Made by a program: the position numbers and the translations under genes
Origin: Ciona intestinalis
Taxonomy: Eukaryota > Chordata > Ascidiacea > Phlebobranchia > Cionidae
DNA length: 64,000 nucleotides
Direction of reading: 5' to 3'
Assembly (NCBI RefSeq): GCF_000224145.3
Contig: NC_020172.2
Span: 5,113,961 to 5,177,960 of the forward strand
Part shown: one piece after another, positions 39,485 through 52,126 of the stretch
Layout: every line of letters starts with the position of its first letter
Numbering within the stretch: position 1 is the first letter of the stretch
The notes under the pieces: model-generated
The model's database searches: none
Told to the model about the DNA's origin: nothing
Seen by the model: the letters and a program-made list of their open reading frames with translations, nothing else

Positions 39485-41283
39485 TTTTTAAGGAATTTGT
39501 ACGAAACTCTTAACCTGTGTAAATAATTAACATCGTTAAACATTACGTAAAACAGTTTTGAATATTTGAAATAAATTTTATTATTGGATTTTGTAAATAC
39601 CCAGATATTACTTGGTTTTTAGACTGTATAAGATTCCTATATAGTTCAGACGTCGCGTTTTTGCATAGACTTTTGCAATCGATTAGATCTTTACATTATA
39701 ATTAAGGTCTGTATTTTATATCAGTATATATATCCCAATACGGTTTAATATACGGCGAGGTATAGGCCATGGGATTTAGACCAGAATTGGTTCAAATACT
39801 CTGCAAGAATAAACGATTTATAACAGTTGCACTGCGCTGCGAAGGCTAAAAATGAAATAATGCAACTTAATCTACAACATAATATTGTTCCTGCCTTACC
39901 CGAGCCAGTCACTCGGGTCTGACAAAAATTTGCGAGTTCTTTGTTTATATACCAAGTTGCCTTTTTTCTTTCTTTTTGCATATCCGAAAATTAGTTACAT
40001 TTGATCCGAATCTAAATTACTTTCGGAAATCAAGCCTAAGATTGCGGTAAGCCCCGGCGGTTATTTATCCGGATGGAAGACTGACTGTGACATAATGCCA
40101 GTGACGTCATTTAGCATGACGTCATATTTTGCGCAAAATTGCAAAGGGACTCCGGTAAGAACGCATTTTATTTGATAGCGTATTTTTAACAACTGTCGTG
40201 TTTCTGCTATAGTTCCTGGTTCTTCGTAGTTTAAATAATTTGGTTTGCGCTATCGGATTCGAAAAGTTTAATTTAATGAAATAATTGCCAGAAAAACAAA
40301 TTCTTGCGATATAGTATTATTATGGATCAGTGTTTCTTTATAACGTCATAATAGAACCACAGCAAAATAAAAGAACAGGAACGCGATTAAGCCGTGGTTG
40401 GAATTATGACGGTATGAGAAATTAGCTTGAACTTTTGAAGTCGTCACAAATTATTTATTTATCAAAAATTTCAATATTACGATAAATTATTTCTTTATGA
40501 CGTCACACCAAAACCACAGCCAAGGAAAAAATAAGACCTCGGTTAAAATTATGACGTAATAAAGAAGTTCCCTACACTTTCGACGTCGCCACAAAATTAT
40601 TGGAATTCAGTGTTTGTTTATTTGCAAAGTTAATGCAATAATTAGTTGTGACGACCGCGTTGTTTAAAAGCAAAATAGCCGACAGGATATTGCGCTAAAA
40701 TAGTTTGGTTTGAGCCAAAATTAATTGGGGATCATCCGGTTGTCTCAACAATGCATTGAAAAAAATTGGGGCATGAGAAATATTTTAACACTATGTTTAG
40801 AAATCCTTCCCTTAAAGTAGTTGCATTAAACAGTTTGAAAATTTTGTTTATTTAATTTGGTTCTAAAACCCAAGCTACTGTCCGAATTGGAATAAAACTA
40901 CTTTCTCCAAAGTCTATTTAATTGTAAGTTAGTCGGCAAAAACAAGATTCAAGGATGTGGTCTCAAAATTACTAGTTTTAATACCAAACTTATTTATCTA
41001 AGGTTTGGTCTGGGTTTGGCGCTTTTAATTTGCACAAAACTGCATTTAAATACTATTTCTATGTCGTGTTTATATGTTTTTTTATTAAATTGTAAAATAT
41101 AAACAAAAAAATCAATTTCGAATTATAAAAGCGAAACTTCCGTTTTAGAATCTAATCTGCGGGTAAATGATGACGTAATACACCTTTTAGCTCGCGTTTT
41201 GCATTCTAGTTTCCACAAAACAATTAGTTAAAACTGAACTGATGTGACACTGTCATAGCTCGCCTCCGCGGAACAAAACAATA

Positions 41284-41550
41284 TATTCGGGAATTTTTTT
41301 TGAAACAAAATCAGAGAAATTATGCCAAAAAAACAAACAAAGAAATATCTACGCTGAACAACGCCGGGTGTAGATATTTCTTCGTTCTTTTATGCTGAGG
41401 AAGGTACGCTGTAGTGTAAACGCCGCCTAAAAGAACAAACAAGAACTATCTACACCTAGCGTTGTTTAGCGCAGGTCAGCGTAGATATTTCTTTGTTTGT
41501 TTTTTTCACATAAATTTCCTGATTTCGTTTCAAAACAAAATTCCCGAATA
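41284..41550. mobile_element. near-palindromic fold-back element
   Basis: The outer ends TATTCGGGAATTTTTTTTGA (41284 on) and CAAAACAAAATTCCCGAATA (to 41550) are inverted repeats of about 31 bp. A second inner pair, AAACAAAGAAATATCTACGC (about 41335 on) and GCGTAGATATTTCTTTGTTT (about 41480 on), extends the palindrome. The centre contains CTACGC-type sequence, TACGCTGTAGTGTAAACGCC. No coding potential. Confidence 0.75.
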
Positions 41551-41764
41551 TTTTATCTGTGACGTTACAAGATGAACAAAGGCGATTATGACGAAATAGA
41601 AACGTAGATTTAATATGATCGTGACTTTAACTTTGTTTATTGGCATTTTATCTTGCCTAATGAGAAGATTTAATGCAGATTTTGGTAAACCATTTAAACA
41701 CTATACGCCCATTAGTTATACTGTATTAGTAACCGGTTTGTAGAATTTTCCACGAAATTAACAT

Positions 41765-41935
41765 TTCTATTCTACGCGGGTGGGGTTCTATAAAGCAAAG
41801 CACGTTATGGGTCCTGGAATCTATAGGCCAGAGTTGCCCATTACCCCAACAATGCATATGCACTGTTGTATGGGTGAGGTCCTACTGCATGACAAGGTAT
41901 GACTGCGGGGTCTAAAATTTAGGCCACAGTTCGCG
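41765..41935 (+). repeat. 97-bp minisatellite family A, about 1.7 degenerate units
   Basis: TTGCCCATTACCCCAACAAT, ATATGCACTGTTGTATGGGT and GAGGTCCTACTGCATGAC match the family A unit. Confidence 0.65.
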
Positions 41936-42669
41936 CGTATGGAACAGCAAGGCAAATGTTTTGGAACGGAAAAAAAATTTACACACGTTTCCCAACACTT
42001 CGGCGTTTTAAGTTATGCAGCAAATACGAGAAAAATTCCGCAATGAATATAAACTTGTCAGGTGCGGCAAATGCAACTTATCTATTGGCTTGTACTTATA
42101 TTGGCGTATATAGGAGTAGCGTGATGCCTATACGTAAACTTAAACCGCGGAACAAATTTAACCGATAAAAATTACACGATATTTAGGATACATTATAAAA
42201 GTAATATGAAAAACATTTTATCTCAAAAATTACTATGTAATTATATAAACAAATTTAATTTATATCTAGACACGTTATATTGGCGGTGTTTTGCCGATAC
42301 TACCTATTTGCAAACAAGCAGCCACAAATTTCTTTGTGGTCGTTTAGTTTTGCGTTACATAATCTTTAAAAGTTTAATGTTCGTTTTATTTACACAAAGC
42401 TGCACTTATAGGGCTAAAAATATTCGGACAAACAACGCAAGATGACGCGCAAGATTGAGATGGGGGTAAACAGTTTTTAGACTTTTAATAATATCAACAA
42501 AAATAATCTCGTAAAAACTTGAAAATAATTTATGATTAAAAAGTCAGAAACAGGATTTCGTTTAAAACTCGGAAGTTGTGCAGTTTTAAAATTCGCATTA
42601 AAATTCAATTTAAACTAGGTCAAGATAGATATAGATAATATAAATAAATATATTGGCTATGCCGAGAAT

Positions 42670-42890
42670 ATAGCAGGGTGGGGGAAGACGGGACGCCTTC
42701 AGCACATAATATCCAAATATCCCGATCGTGTTTTAAACAATCGACAACGGTCTATGGGAGTCGTGAGGATACGGATTTATAATTCTTCGAATGTTCTTTG
42801 TTTACTTTTTAATGTATTATGTGTTCTACACGAGCAGGATATTTTGAATTTTTTTGCTTAAGATGTCCCATCTTACCCCACAGTACTTCA
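42670..42890 (+). mobile_element. TIR MITE
   Basis: Begins ATATAGCAGGGTGGGGGAAG and ends GATGTCCCATCTTACCCCAC. Slightly longer than its relatives, with a rearranged 3' third. Confidence 0.75.
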
Positions 42891-43517
42891 TACACACATT
42901 CAATCTGTAGAATAAAAACGTTTAATCTTTATAGGCTTAAAAGCCTTATACAGATATTTTAGTTTTCGTTTAATTTTACTTTAATTAAAGTTTAACAGCA
43001 GCCTATTTAAACCAAGCTTTTGTCCTGAATTGTGAACCCACTGTAAAGCTATACACACAGAACTACTGTGAACTTCATACAGGCTTGCAAAGATAAAATA
43101 CTTCGTTTTCGTTCGTTTTTATAGCATGTAGCGGTACACTGTTTGTCTTTTATTTTACAAACGCATATCATTTATTCATTTGTTTATTTAATAAGTCCTC
43201 TATATGCACTGTTGCGCATCGCGGGCCGCGTAGCTGGTACAGTGTTCGTTTTTTATTTTACAAAAGAGCGAGGTAATATACACAATTATACGACGCCGGT
43301 TACAATTTATCACATCAGCGGCAGATCATTTAGTATTATTTAAATTGCTACACCGCTGGTCGTTGTCATGCGAAATGTAGATGCGCCTATATTAATCATA
43401 ACGTAATGCGTCACTCCTTGTCGTTAACCTCCGCGCCGTGTTAATGTATGTCGTTTATAATGCTTAATTTTAATACCGAATGCATGAATTGTCAAGTCAA
43501 AATTCCGAATGTCGAGT

Positions 43518-43722
43518 AATATAGTGGGGTGGGGAAGATGGGACACCTTTAGCACGGAATATTTAAATATTCTGATCGTATTTTAAACAATTAACAATGG
43601 TCTATGAAAGTCGCGAAGACAAGGTTTTATAATTCCTTGAATGTTTTTTGTTTGCTACCAAAATGTACGAGAAAATAGAATGAAAAGGTGTCCCATCTTC
43701 CCCCCACCCTACTATATAATAC
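43518..43722 (+). mobile_element. TIR MITE, well preserved
   Basis: Begins AATATAGTGGGGTGGGGAAG and ends TCCCCCCACCCTACTATATA. Confidence 0.8.
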
Positions 43723-43894
43723 GCATCTGCATTTTCAAATAATTGTATAGCCCGTTAAAGCGTGAAGTGTTCGGTAAGCCTACCTATTTTACAAATGCAT
43801 ATCATTAATTACATCATTTATTTTTTGTCCTCTGTGTGCAGTACGGGCCGCGTAGTTTGAACACCATTGGTCTTTTATAACCTATAATCGAAAC

Positions 43895-44062
43895 TCCACA
43901 AAGTTACAAACATGGTAACATGGACGAGGTGTATGAAACAGAACACCTATGTTAAAACGACTGTAGTTTTAGTGCCACGCGAGGATAAAGTATGTGTATG
44001 AAACAGCACTCCCGTGTTATAACGACTGTCGTTTCAGAGCCACGCAAGGATAAAAAGTTACA
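43895..44062 (+). mobile_element. SINE-like fragments, tandem
   Basis: Two family tails: GACGAGGTGTATGAAACAGA, then GTTATAACGACTGTCGTTTC and CACGCAAGGATAAAAAGTTA. Confidence 0.55.
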
Positions 44063-44450
44063 AAACATTAAACATAGTTAATCACAAAATAAGACACCCT
44101 ATGGTTATGACTTTTGACCCGCCATGCGAGGAAATAAGTCAAGAGACTGAAAAGCACTTTCGAAAATGGCTGTTAAACCTAATGAGTCTAGACACTCGAT
44201 TTTAATAAATAAACGAGCCATGTGTTATGTCAAACTTGTGTTTAGTAATTTACATTTTAGCAAGTGGGCAAAGTTCACATCTCCTGCTATCCTTGATCAG
44301 CATACACATTAGTACCAACTAATTCGCCTGTATAAAGTTAGACTTCGCAAAACGTGTTACCGACTATAGACAAAACTCACCGCTTTACAACTAACTGTAG
44401 ACAGCAACCAATCCATCAGATTTCTATCTTTGACCGCGGTGTCATCTGGT

Positions 44451-44633
44451 TTAGTTATCTTCCTCCTCGCTGTCATCCAATCCATCCGGATGAGAGAACC
44501 AGAAAGCAGATTTTATCTCACCGCTAGATGTCGTGCGCGTTTCCGTCGCGATATTTTGCATATTTTGCAAAATCGCTTCATAACATTCGTGCAAACAAAA
44601 ATTTTTGGGCGTATTGTAGATGCATGACGTCAC
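44451..44633 (-). CDS. short open frame, doubtful
   Basis: An open frame of about 60 codons ends in an acidic SEEEDN tail with fairly protein-like composition (EAILQNMQNIATETRTTSSG). It has no ATG in frame and no good splice acceptor upstream, and the opposite strand is open over the same span. I do not recognise it. It may be a chance frame or an isolated exon. Confidence 0.15.
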   Translation of the reverse strand: MTSCIYNTPKNFCLHECYEAILQNMQNIATETRTTSSGEIKSAFWFSHPDGLDDSEEEDN

Positions 44634-44697
44634 AAAACATGTTTATCACGTCACCAACAACGCCCATTTAGTTTAGCGCATTTTAAGAATGAATACA

Positions 44698-44762
44698 TGT
44701 CATTGATTATCCTCGCAATGAAAGGCAACGAAAGGCATTATAACACGGGTGTTCCGTGTCGC
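44698..44762 (-). mobile_element. SINE-like fragment
   Basis: GATTATCCTCGCAATGAAAG, then CATTATAACACGGGTGTTCC. Confidence 0.5.
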
Positions 44763-44910
44763 CCTAAGAAAAAACAAACATAAATTTAATTTTGGTAACT
44801 TTTGATATTTTTTCGACTTTACCACTAACATTATTGTGTTCGGTATAACACACGAACTAATTAGAGGATAATTAACAGTTTACGTTTAAAATTAGAAGGC
44901 CTATTGTATG

Positions 44911-45108
44911 TATAGTAGGGAGAGGGAAGATGGGATACTTTGAGCACATAATATACAAGTACCCTGACTGTGTTTTGAACAATTAATAACGGTCCATGAA
45001 AGTCGTGAGGATATGGTTTTATAATTCTTAGAATGTTTTTTGTTCACTAATAAATGGATCAAAAAAACGAAATGAAACGGTGTCCCATCTTCCCCACCCT
45101 AATATTTC
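44911..45108 (+). mobile_element. TIR MITE
   Basis: Begins TATAGTAGGGAGAGGGAAGA and ends GTGTCCCATCTTCCCCACCC. Confidence 0.75.
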
Positions 45109-46244
45109 TGTAGTAGGTCGTGATATATTACACGAAATTTGGATTCAAAACAAACAATCCACCCAACCAACCGACTCAACGTGATCGTAGAAATAAATAA
45201 ACTGTTCTAGTGTTTAATTTCACCTAAAATGTGTCTTTTTGAACCGGATTAAAGAATATTTGTTTAAAACTAAAGCCGTAACCTCCCCCCGCCTCTAGAC
45301 AGGGTAGGCAAGTCGTGCCTCCTTTAGATTTTGATCTTTTTTATCTTAGTTTGGTTGACTCTTATGTTGTATATATTGGTTGTTAAAATGGAGGCGTTAA
45401 CGTCAAGTCAAGGAAAGTAAATATCCGCTTTAAAATAAACGCCCCTTTTAAGTGGCAAAGATATATATAAAGATCTTAACCCCAATACAGTTTAGATCGG
45501 CTATTTAAAGCACATTTTTCTGAAATGAATTCGTACCGGAAAAAAATACACGGCAAAGAAATTTTAGCTTGGGAAAAAACATGATTTTTTGTCTTATCGG
45601 CAGGGATTGATTGTCTGATATAAGTTTTAGCACATTAATACATCACCGTATCGATGTTAGCGTGTTTTAACCAGAGCCATTTTGATTTTAACGACTGTCG
45701 TTTAGCGTTTGATTCCCTTTTTTTCGTTTAATTAAATACTACCTTCGTTATCATATTCGCGGAGAAAAATAAAATTTAAATGTCATTTTTAAGACAGACA
45801 TGTGTGTACTATACATATAAAAATACACATTTCTGGGTGAAAAACACCAAAAAAGTGGCAAAAATATTCTGTTAAACAAAAAATACGTAAAATCTTGGAA
45901 TAATTAAATAAACATGGGGATTCCCCTAGATGACGAAGTGAAAATTTGTTTTTCACGTCAACAGAAATAAACACAAACTTTTTAAGGTCACCTTACTTTC
46001 GTTAAGTTTGTGGCGACGTAGACATGCAATTAGAAACATGAGCGGCATTTAATTGCTGTTGTTAAAATTAGGCGGAAATTTTGACACCAAGATTTCACTT
46101 TGTTAAATAAACAAGTTGCACGAACATTTTGGTCTCAAAAAAACTGTTTACGCGACTTTTTTTCTCACTTTTATACATACATTTTCACGCAGCTTTTTGA
46201 CCCATTTATCCGGAATTCGTCTAAAAAAAAATCCCCAAAAAATA

Positions 46245-46350
46245 ATTACCTCACATACAGGGTAACTCGTAAGCTGGCACGAGGTGAACACCCGTGTTAT
46301 AACAACTGTCGCTTTCCGGCCACACGAGTAGAATGTAAGTTACATTCATT
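46245..46350 (+). mobile_element. SINE-like fragment
   Basis: ACATACAGGGTAACTCGTAA, GCTGGCACGAGGTGAACACC and TTATAACAACTGTCGCTTTC. Confidence 0.55.
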
Positions 46351-46549
46351 CATATACGCTTTATTACGCTAATTCCCACGACTAAACACGCCATTTGAGC
46401 TATGATGTATGCCAGAGTTTCTCTAACCCATACACTTACATATACTAGAAGCATAGTAAGTGGAAACACTTAAATAAATAGTAAAGCTCATCAGTGAACT
46501 AATACGCATACTTTAATATACATCACACGAACTCACAATTTTTTCAAGC

Positions 46550-46855
46550 TTAGTAGCCCAGTGATAAAATGACTTCTCTAGGGGTTACAGGTTTGAGGCT
46601 CGTCGTTGCTATAATTGTGGATGTATCTGTTCTTGGCTAAGACACCAAGTCCCTTATAGGTTGTCCAAATTGTCAACCATGTAACAAACGTAACACCCCC
46701 AAAAAATCAATCAGCCAATCACCCACAAAGTTACATATGGTAACTCGTAAGCTTACACAAGGTGTATGAAAAGAAACATGTCTGTCGTTTCCAGACCACC
46801 CCACTGTATAACAACTGTCGTTTTCACACGAGGATGCAAAAGTTACTTTTATTTG
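46550..46855 (+). mobile_element. SINE-like element, long copy
   Basis: Starts TTAGTAGCCCAGTGATAAAA (A-box-like), has GGTTTGAGGCTCGTC (B-box-like), then GGTTGTCCAAATTGTCAACC, CACCCACAAAGTTACATATG and the family tail. One of the more complete copies. Confidence 0.65.
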
Positions 46856-47794
46856 TAAACATTGTTTGTGAACAGCCAACCTAAAAAGATAACAATAACA
46901 AAATACACGAAAACAATTTTGGGATCTAAAGTTTAACTTACGTTTTGTTTCAAGGTGTCAAAATTATGAAATATGTTGTTTAGATATGTTTACCTTTTAA
47001 ATAAGTAGGTGTACTTAGTGATACAATCTTAGTGCAAATTAAAAGGTAATTTTCTTTGTAGAAAACATGATCATAGCCAAAAATACTTCATGGTTTTCAG
47101 CGAAACAAAATTGCGTTCCAAAAAATAAAAACTAGTCCCGTTACATGTTTCGAACAAGCTGTATAAAATCTCACATCGATCAAAGTTTTGTGTTTATTTT
47201 GATATTATCAGCATTAGATTTGTTTGTTATCGGGTAAATAACATGAAATCACAGAAGCCATCAAGGATTTATTGACTTATTTGGTTCTAAATTTTAAAAT
47301 TATATTCAGTACCTAAAACTTCTCGTTTTTAATAAAAAAATTTTTATAAATATTTTGACGGTAAAGTGATTTTTAATGAATGCGATTTTATGAATTGATT
47401 AATTTAATTGCTATATTTTAAAATTACAATTAATAAGATTAACACATTAGTACATACAAACAATCTTTTTATAATATTCTTCTATATTTTACAAATTCTA
47501 ATCAGCTTTAATGTTTCTGTTATTACAGAGTTAAATTTTCTGCGAAAAAACTAATAAATTCCTGATTTAATTCAACTTATCAATTAGAATCTTATCTCTT
47601 TTATCAATTTTCTGGTCTGGTTTGCCCCCAGAGCGATCAAAGTGACTACGTAGATATGAACTTGTAAATATATGGTATATTTATGTGTGTACGCATTACA
47701 CTGTCTGTATATAAATAAGCGGTTAAAAACGTGCCGCTAATTCGTTCGCCAATCTGTGTAAAATTAACCGTGTAAGATGACATTTTATGAGGTG

Positions 47795-48250
47795 TCAGTC
47801 AAAAATAACTTGGCTTGTATAAACACCTGTGAAAAGTGGTGCAACCAATTGAAGGTTATTGTTTTGTTGGCACTTTGTAAAACTAGCTGTCAAAAATTCT
47901 AAAGTGTCAGTCAGATATAATTTGACTTATATAAACACATGTGACAATAACCTTGGATTGGTTGCACCACTTTTCACAGGTGTTTATTTAAGTTAAGTTG
48001 TATCTGACCGACATTTCAGTATTTTTGTCAGCGAGTTTTACAAAGTGTCAACAAAAATACCCTTGAATTAGTTGCACCACTTTTTACAGGTGTTTATATA
48101 AGTTAAGTTGTATTTGACCGACACTTCAATATTTTTGACTGACAGATTTAAAAAGAAGTGTTGGTCAAACGCAATTAACTTTTATAAAACACCTGTAAAA
48201 AATTGTTGCAACCAATTCAAGGTTATTGTTTTGTTGATGCTTTGTAAAGT
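47795..48250. repeat. dispersed repeat family C, copies in both orientations
   Basis: Units with GTGAAAAGTGGTGCAACCAA and TTGGTTGCACCACTTTTCAC alternate in direction across about 450 bp, so the stretch can fold back on itself. Spacing is about 110 bp. Confidence 0.7.
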
Positions 48251-49014
48251 ACAAATGTATAAAAATAATAAATAAACAAAAACCTTAATTCGAATTTAAC
48301 AAAACAAAAACCAAACAGTAACTATTATAATGTAGGTTCTTGACCACAACAGCAATTATTTAAACATGTAATTTAATTGTTTGTCATTTTCTTCTAAGAA
48401 AATTTATATCTGTTAGGTCATAATGACAATTGTTTATGTGAAGGTAATCTTCATAAATTATAGAGATCCTATATAAACCGGGGAGCTTTGCGGCATTTAA
48501 CCATGGAGATCCTATTTTGCGGCTTATGAACATAGAAATCTTATCCTTTGCATTCCTCTGCGGTTATTATTAAGAGCTCACCACTCGAGAAGGTGTGGAA
48601 TTAGTGTTGAGTGGCTAAGTACTTTGAGAACGATACTTATGGTGTTTATGAGGTTTGAAAGTAACAAGTTATAATCAAACACTTAACCCACGCCGGTAAT
48701 TTTACCGACGCACATTATAGGAGTGCCTGCTGTTTCCTATTGTGGTTTTGCCAACGTATATCCAAACCACAGTTGTGCAGACAGTGGTTTGCAAAGTATA
48801 TGCAATAACAAGTAGCTTGGGGTCAAAAACAGGACAATTGAGGTTGTTAAACTAAAATTTGTCCTTTATATGTAAATTTGTCTGAAATATTTTCTGCACT
48901 TGTAAAATGAACTAAAAAGGTGGTTTCACTTTATATAACGTAATATTCACTTTTTTTTAAAAGTAACCGAGACACTATGGCAAGCTTTAATATCTGGTGT
49001 GGCCATATTGTAGT

Positions 49015-49300
49015 ACCATCTATGTTGGGATAATGGGATAATTTTATCCTAAATCTTAGGTCCCATGGCAGCCCATAAGACCTTACTCATATAGAATAGA
49101 ATATGCTTATACAATATTGGGGTAATGGACCAACTCTGGCCTAAATCTCATGTCCCTATGGCATGCCTCACTGCAGGACCTCACCCATATAGAATAGAAT
49201 GTGCATATACAATGTTGGGGTAATGAGCCAACTCTGGTCTAAATCCCAGGTCCCATGGTGTACCTCACTGTAGGACCTCACCCATATAGAATAGCTTAAT
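49015..49300 (-). repeat. 97-bp minisatellite family A, about 3 units
   Basis: CCATATAGAATAGAATGTGC, ATACAATGTTGGGGTAATGA and CCCAGGTCCCATGG recur with a period near 97 bp. Confidence 0.8.
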
Positions 49301-49759
49301 ATGTATAATGAGACACTTTCGTTTGTAAAATACTTAATTAGATAAATCATGTCAATTATACTTGATGCCTGGCAGTAACAGCATATATAAACCTATAGCA
49401 GATTGATTACAACTGAAACCACATTAATAAATATTTAGAAGATTACCATAGAAACCTAATATTAGTGGGTTATGACCTCATAATGCAATACGTGATGTAT
49501 TAATGTAGGGGTAAACCAAATTTGCCTAAATATTTAGCACCGAAAAATTTTTCGGGAGTATTTCAAGAACTGTGCACCAAACTGGGACCAAATATGGTTT
49601 CTTAAATACACTGTGGTTTGTAACTGCTGTTTCTGTAAACTTTGGATTAGGGTAATTAAAAAGTGAATCATCACGGATTGGTGATTTGTTAAACAAGATA
49701 CAAGGTAGGTCGTGTCTACCCAACCTGCTTAATCATTGTGGGGAGTGTGGGATTTCAAG

Positions 49760-50225
49760 CTAGGGGTTTATAATATAAATATATCAACATAATATATATG
49801 CAATAAAAACGATATGCAACAAAAATTTAAAATTTATAGACTTTTTGTTTTACTATTTATTTGTCAAAATACTAAATTTTGTTGTTTTTTTATCCCAAAA
49901 TAATATAAATATATCAACACAGTTACAAAATGTATAGATAATAAAATAAAATGCAATAAAACTTAATCACTACTTCTTGTTTTATTATCCCAATATAATA
50001 TATAGACAATAAAAAAACAATTAGCAACAACTAAATTTTGATTTCATTATGGGGGTTATGATGTAAATATATCAATAAAACATATATGCCATAAAAAATT
50101 CATAGACATTTTGTTTTACTATTTATTTGTTAAAGTTAATAATACAAAATACCGCTACATTTTGTTTTATCATCCCAAAATAATATAAATATATCAACAA
50201 AATATAGAGACAATAAATTTATAAA
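49760..50225 (+). repeat. AT-rich tandem repeat
   Basis: ATAATATAAATATATCAACA recurs at least three times, separated by TTTTTGTTTTACTATTTATT and TATGCAATAAAA-type segments with variable spacing. Confidence 0.65.
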
Positions 50226-51436
50226 GTTACAGCCATCTGTTTTCATAATCTTAATAAATGTTTTTGGTTTTTATCAAAATCAACAAAAATTGTGAAGTTG
50301 AAAACTAAATATAAGCACTTAACAGAAGCATGTTTTACAATGTAATTTCTACAATTAAAAAAAAGGATTTTTACTTATTTTTAAATTTTTGGCAGCATAC
50401 ATTATTTAACTTCAAACGTAATATTCACAAACAAATTAAATACAATTCGAAATGAGTTTGAATATTTCTGAGAAATTTTGGTCTACCAGCTGCAAAATTT
50501 TAATTTACAAACGCATTTTAAATGTTTTTGCAATATTGACAACAAAAGCATCATATACTAGTTCATGGTTGATAACACAAAATTGAAACAAATATTTCAG
50601 AGCAATTTTGTCTGCCAGCTGCGATGAGCTATAATTATCCGACTTTTCCGATTAATGTCAAAAACGTCGCTTAAATTTAAAATGAAAGTTTGTACGACAT
50701 AAATTACAACTTATCTATTTTCCGCAAAAATTTCAAGTTAAAAAAACAAAAGTCGTGTGGGAACCAACGCGATTTTAAATTTAAGTTGCACGGTAAACAC
50801 TAGGAATAACTGGTCTTACAAAGTACTTTGGCTCAAGTACAGAAGTGAATATATTTAAATTAAAAGCAATGAAACTGCCTAACCTCCACAACTAATTATT
50901 TCAAGCTGTACCTTGTATGAGTTACACCCATGTTTTGATCGTAATATTGTTCACGAACCAGACAAACACTTAAAAATATGAATTCCACTTTGCAATTAAA
51001 AAATAACTTAACGTTTTTACCTATGCACAATTTGCATATTTACAAAATTCCTATAAAAATACCATAAAATGAAATAAAACCGTTCAAAATTATGACAAAA
51101 TAATCTCATTGTTTTATAAACAATAGATATTTGTTATTAAATAAATTTAAAATCCTTCAATAATTAAGTCTGTTTATGATATCATAGATAGTTTCATTCT
51201 GATAAAGATTGTGATGTCATAATCTGTTTAAAAACAAACAATCCAACAAACCATGATGTCACAACCACGATGTGTGACCTCATAATCAGTATTATCGTAA
51301 ACAAACGTCAATCTCAAATCTAGAACACTTTAATTTCCACAAAAATATTTATTATAAAACGGTAATTTATTTTAACCGGTTGTTAACTAAATAGTAACTA
51401 ATTATTAACGAGATATTTGAATATTATGAGATACTA

Positions 51437-51637
51437 TATATAGTAGGGTGAGGGAAGATGGGACACCTTTAGCACATAATGACTAAATATGCTAATCGTA
51501 TTTTAAACAATTAACAACGGTCTATTGGAGTCGTGAGGATACGGTTTTATAATTCTTTGAATTTTCTTTGTTTACTATCCAAGTGGGACGAGAAAATAAA
51601 ATGAAAAAGTGTCCCATCTTTCCCCATCTCAATATAT
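51437..51637 (+). mobile_element. TIR MITE
   Basis: Begins TATATAGTAGGGTGAGGGAA and ends GTGTCCCATCTTTCCCCATC. Confidence 0.8.
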
Positions 51638-52126
51638 GAAATGTTACCACAGTTCACTTGTTTATGTAGCCAACACAAAATATTTGCATAAACCATTACG
51701 CTAGCACCGTAACTTAAAATATATGAAATTTGTAGCTCTTTACTATAACCTAGTAACGGAAAATTTTAACAAAAATTACAAATAACATTTTGCTGTTTAC
51801 AAAAAATTTTAAAAAAGAATATTTTTTTAATAGAAAAAGTATTTTCTTTATATAAATCTTATGCAAAGTTTAGTATTTTATAACGAAGTACTTTATGGAT
51901 GGATGTTGCAAAACAAACGTAATCACTACTAAACTGTGAAAGTAGAATATTTTCAAACGTTTTTACAGATTTTTTGAAATTTAAGAATATTAAAATTAAA
52001 ACATTACAGAATAGGCTCAAAATTTGCAGGAAGAACTAAAATCAAATGTCTGCTTTTACTAATTTAAAAAAACACATCAGCTTTTACCAAATTGTTTAAA
52101 ATTCACAGATTACCATAAACTTCTTA

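Larger units (their letters stand above)
39485..52126. other. gene-poor region of about 12.6 kb
   Basis: Between the serpin start and the DZIP1 3' end I could not assemble any exon chain with acceptor, donor and protein-like composition. It holds MITEs, SINE-like pieces, a fold-back element, minisatellite units, family C repeats and AT-rich tandem repeats, listed separately. The part next to 39485 should include the serpin promoter. TGACGTCA or TGACGTCAT motifs recur around 40090-40130, 40490-40500 and 44630. Confidence 0.5.

Noticed and set aside
41956..42168. 70-residue plus-strand frame
   Set aside because: No ATG context, domain or splice support; it follows a decayed minisatellite unit.
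42206..42445. 79-residue plus-strand frame
   Set aside because: AT-rich codon run with no family resemblance and no supporting splice sites; treated as chance.
46673..46879. 68-residue minus-strand frame
   Set aside because: Translation of the reverse strand of a SINE-like element.
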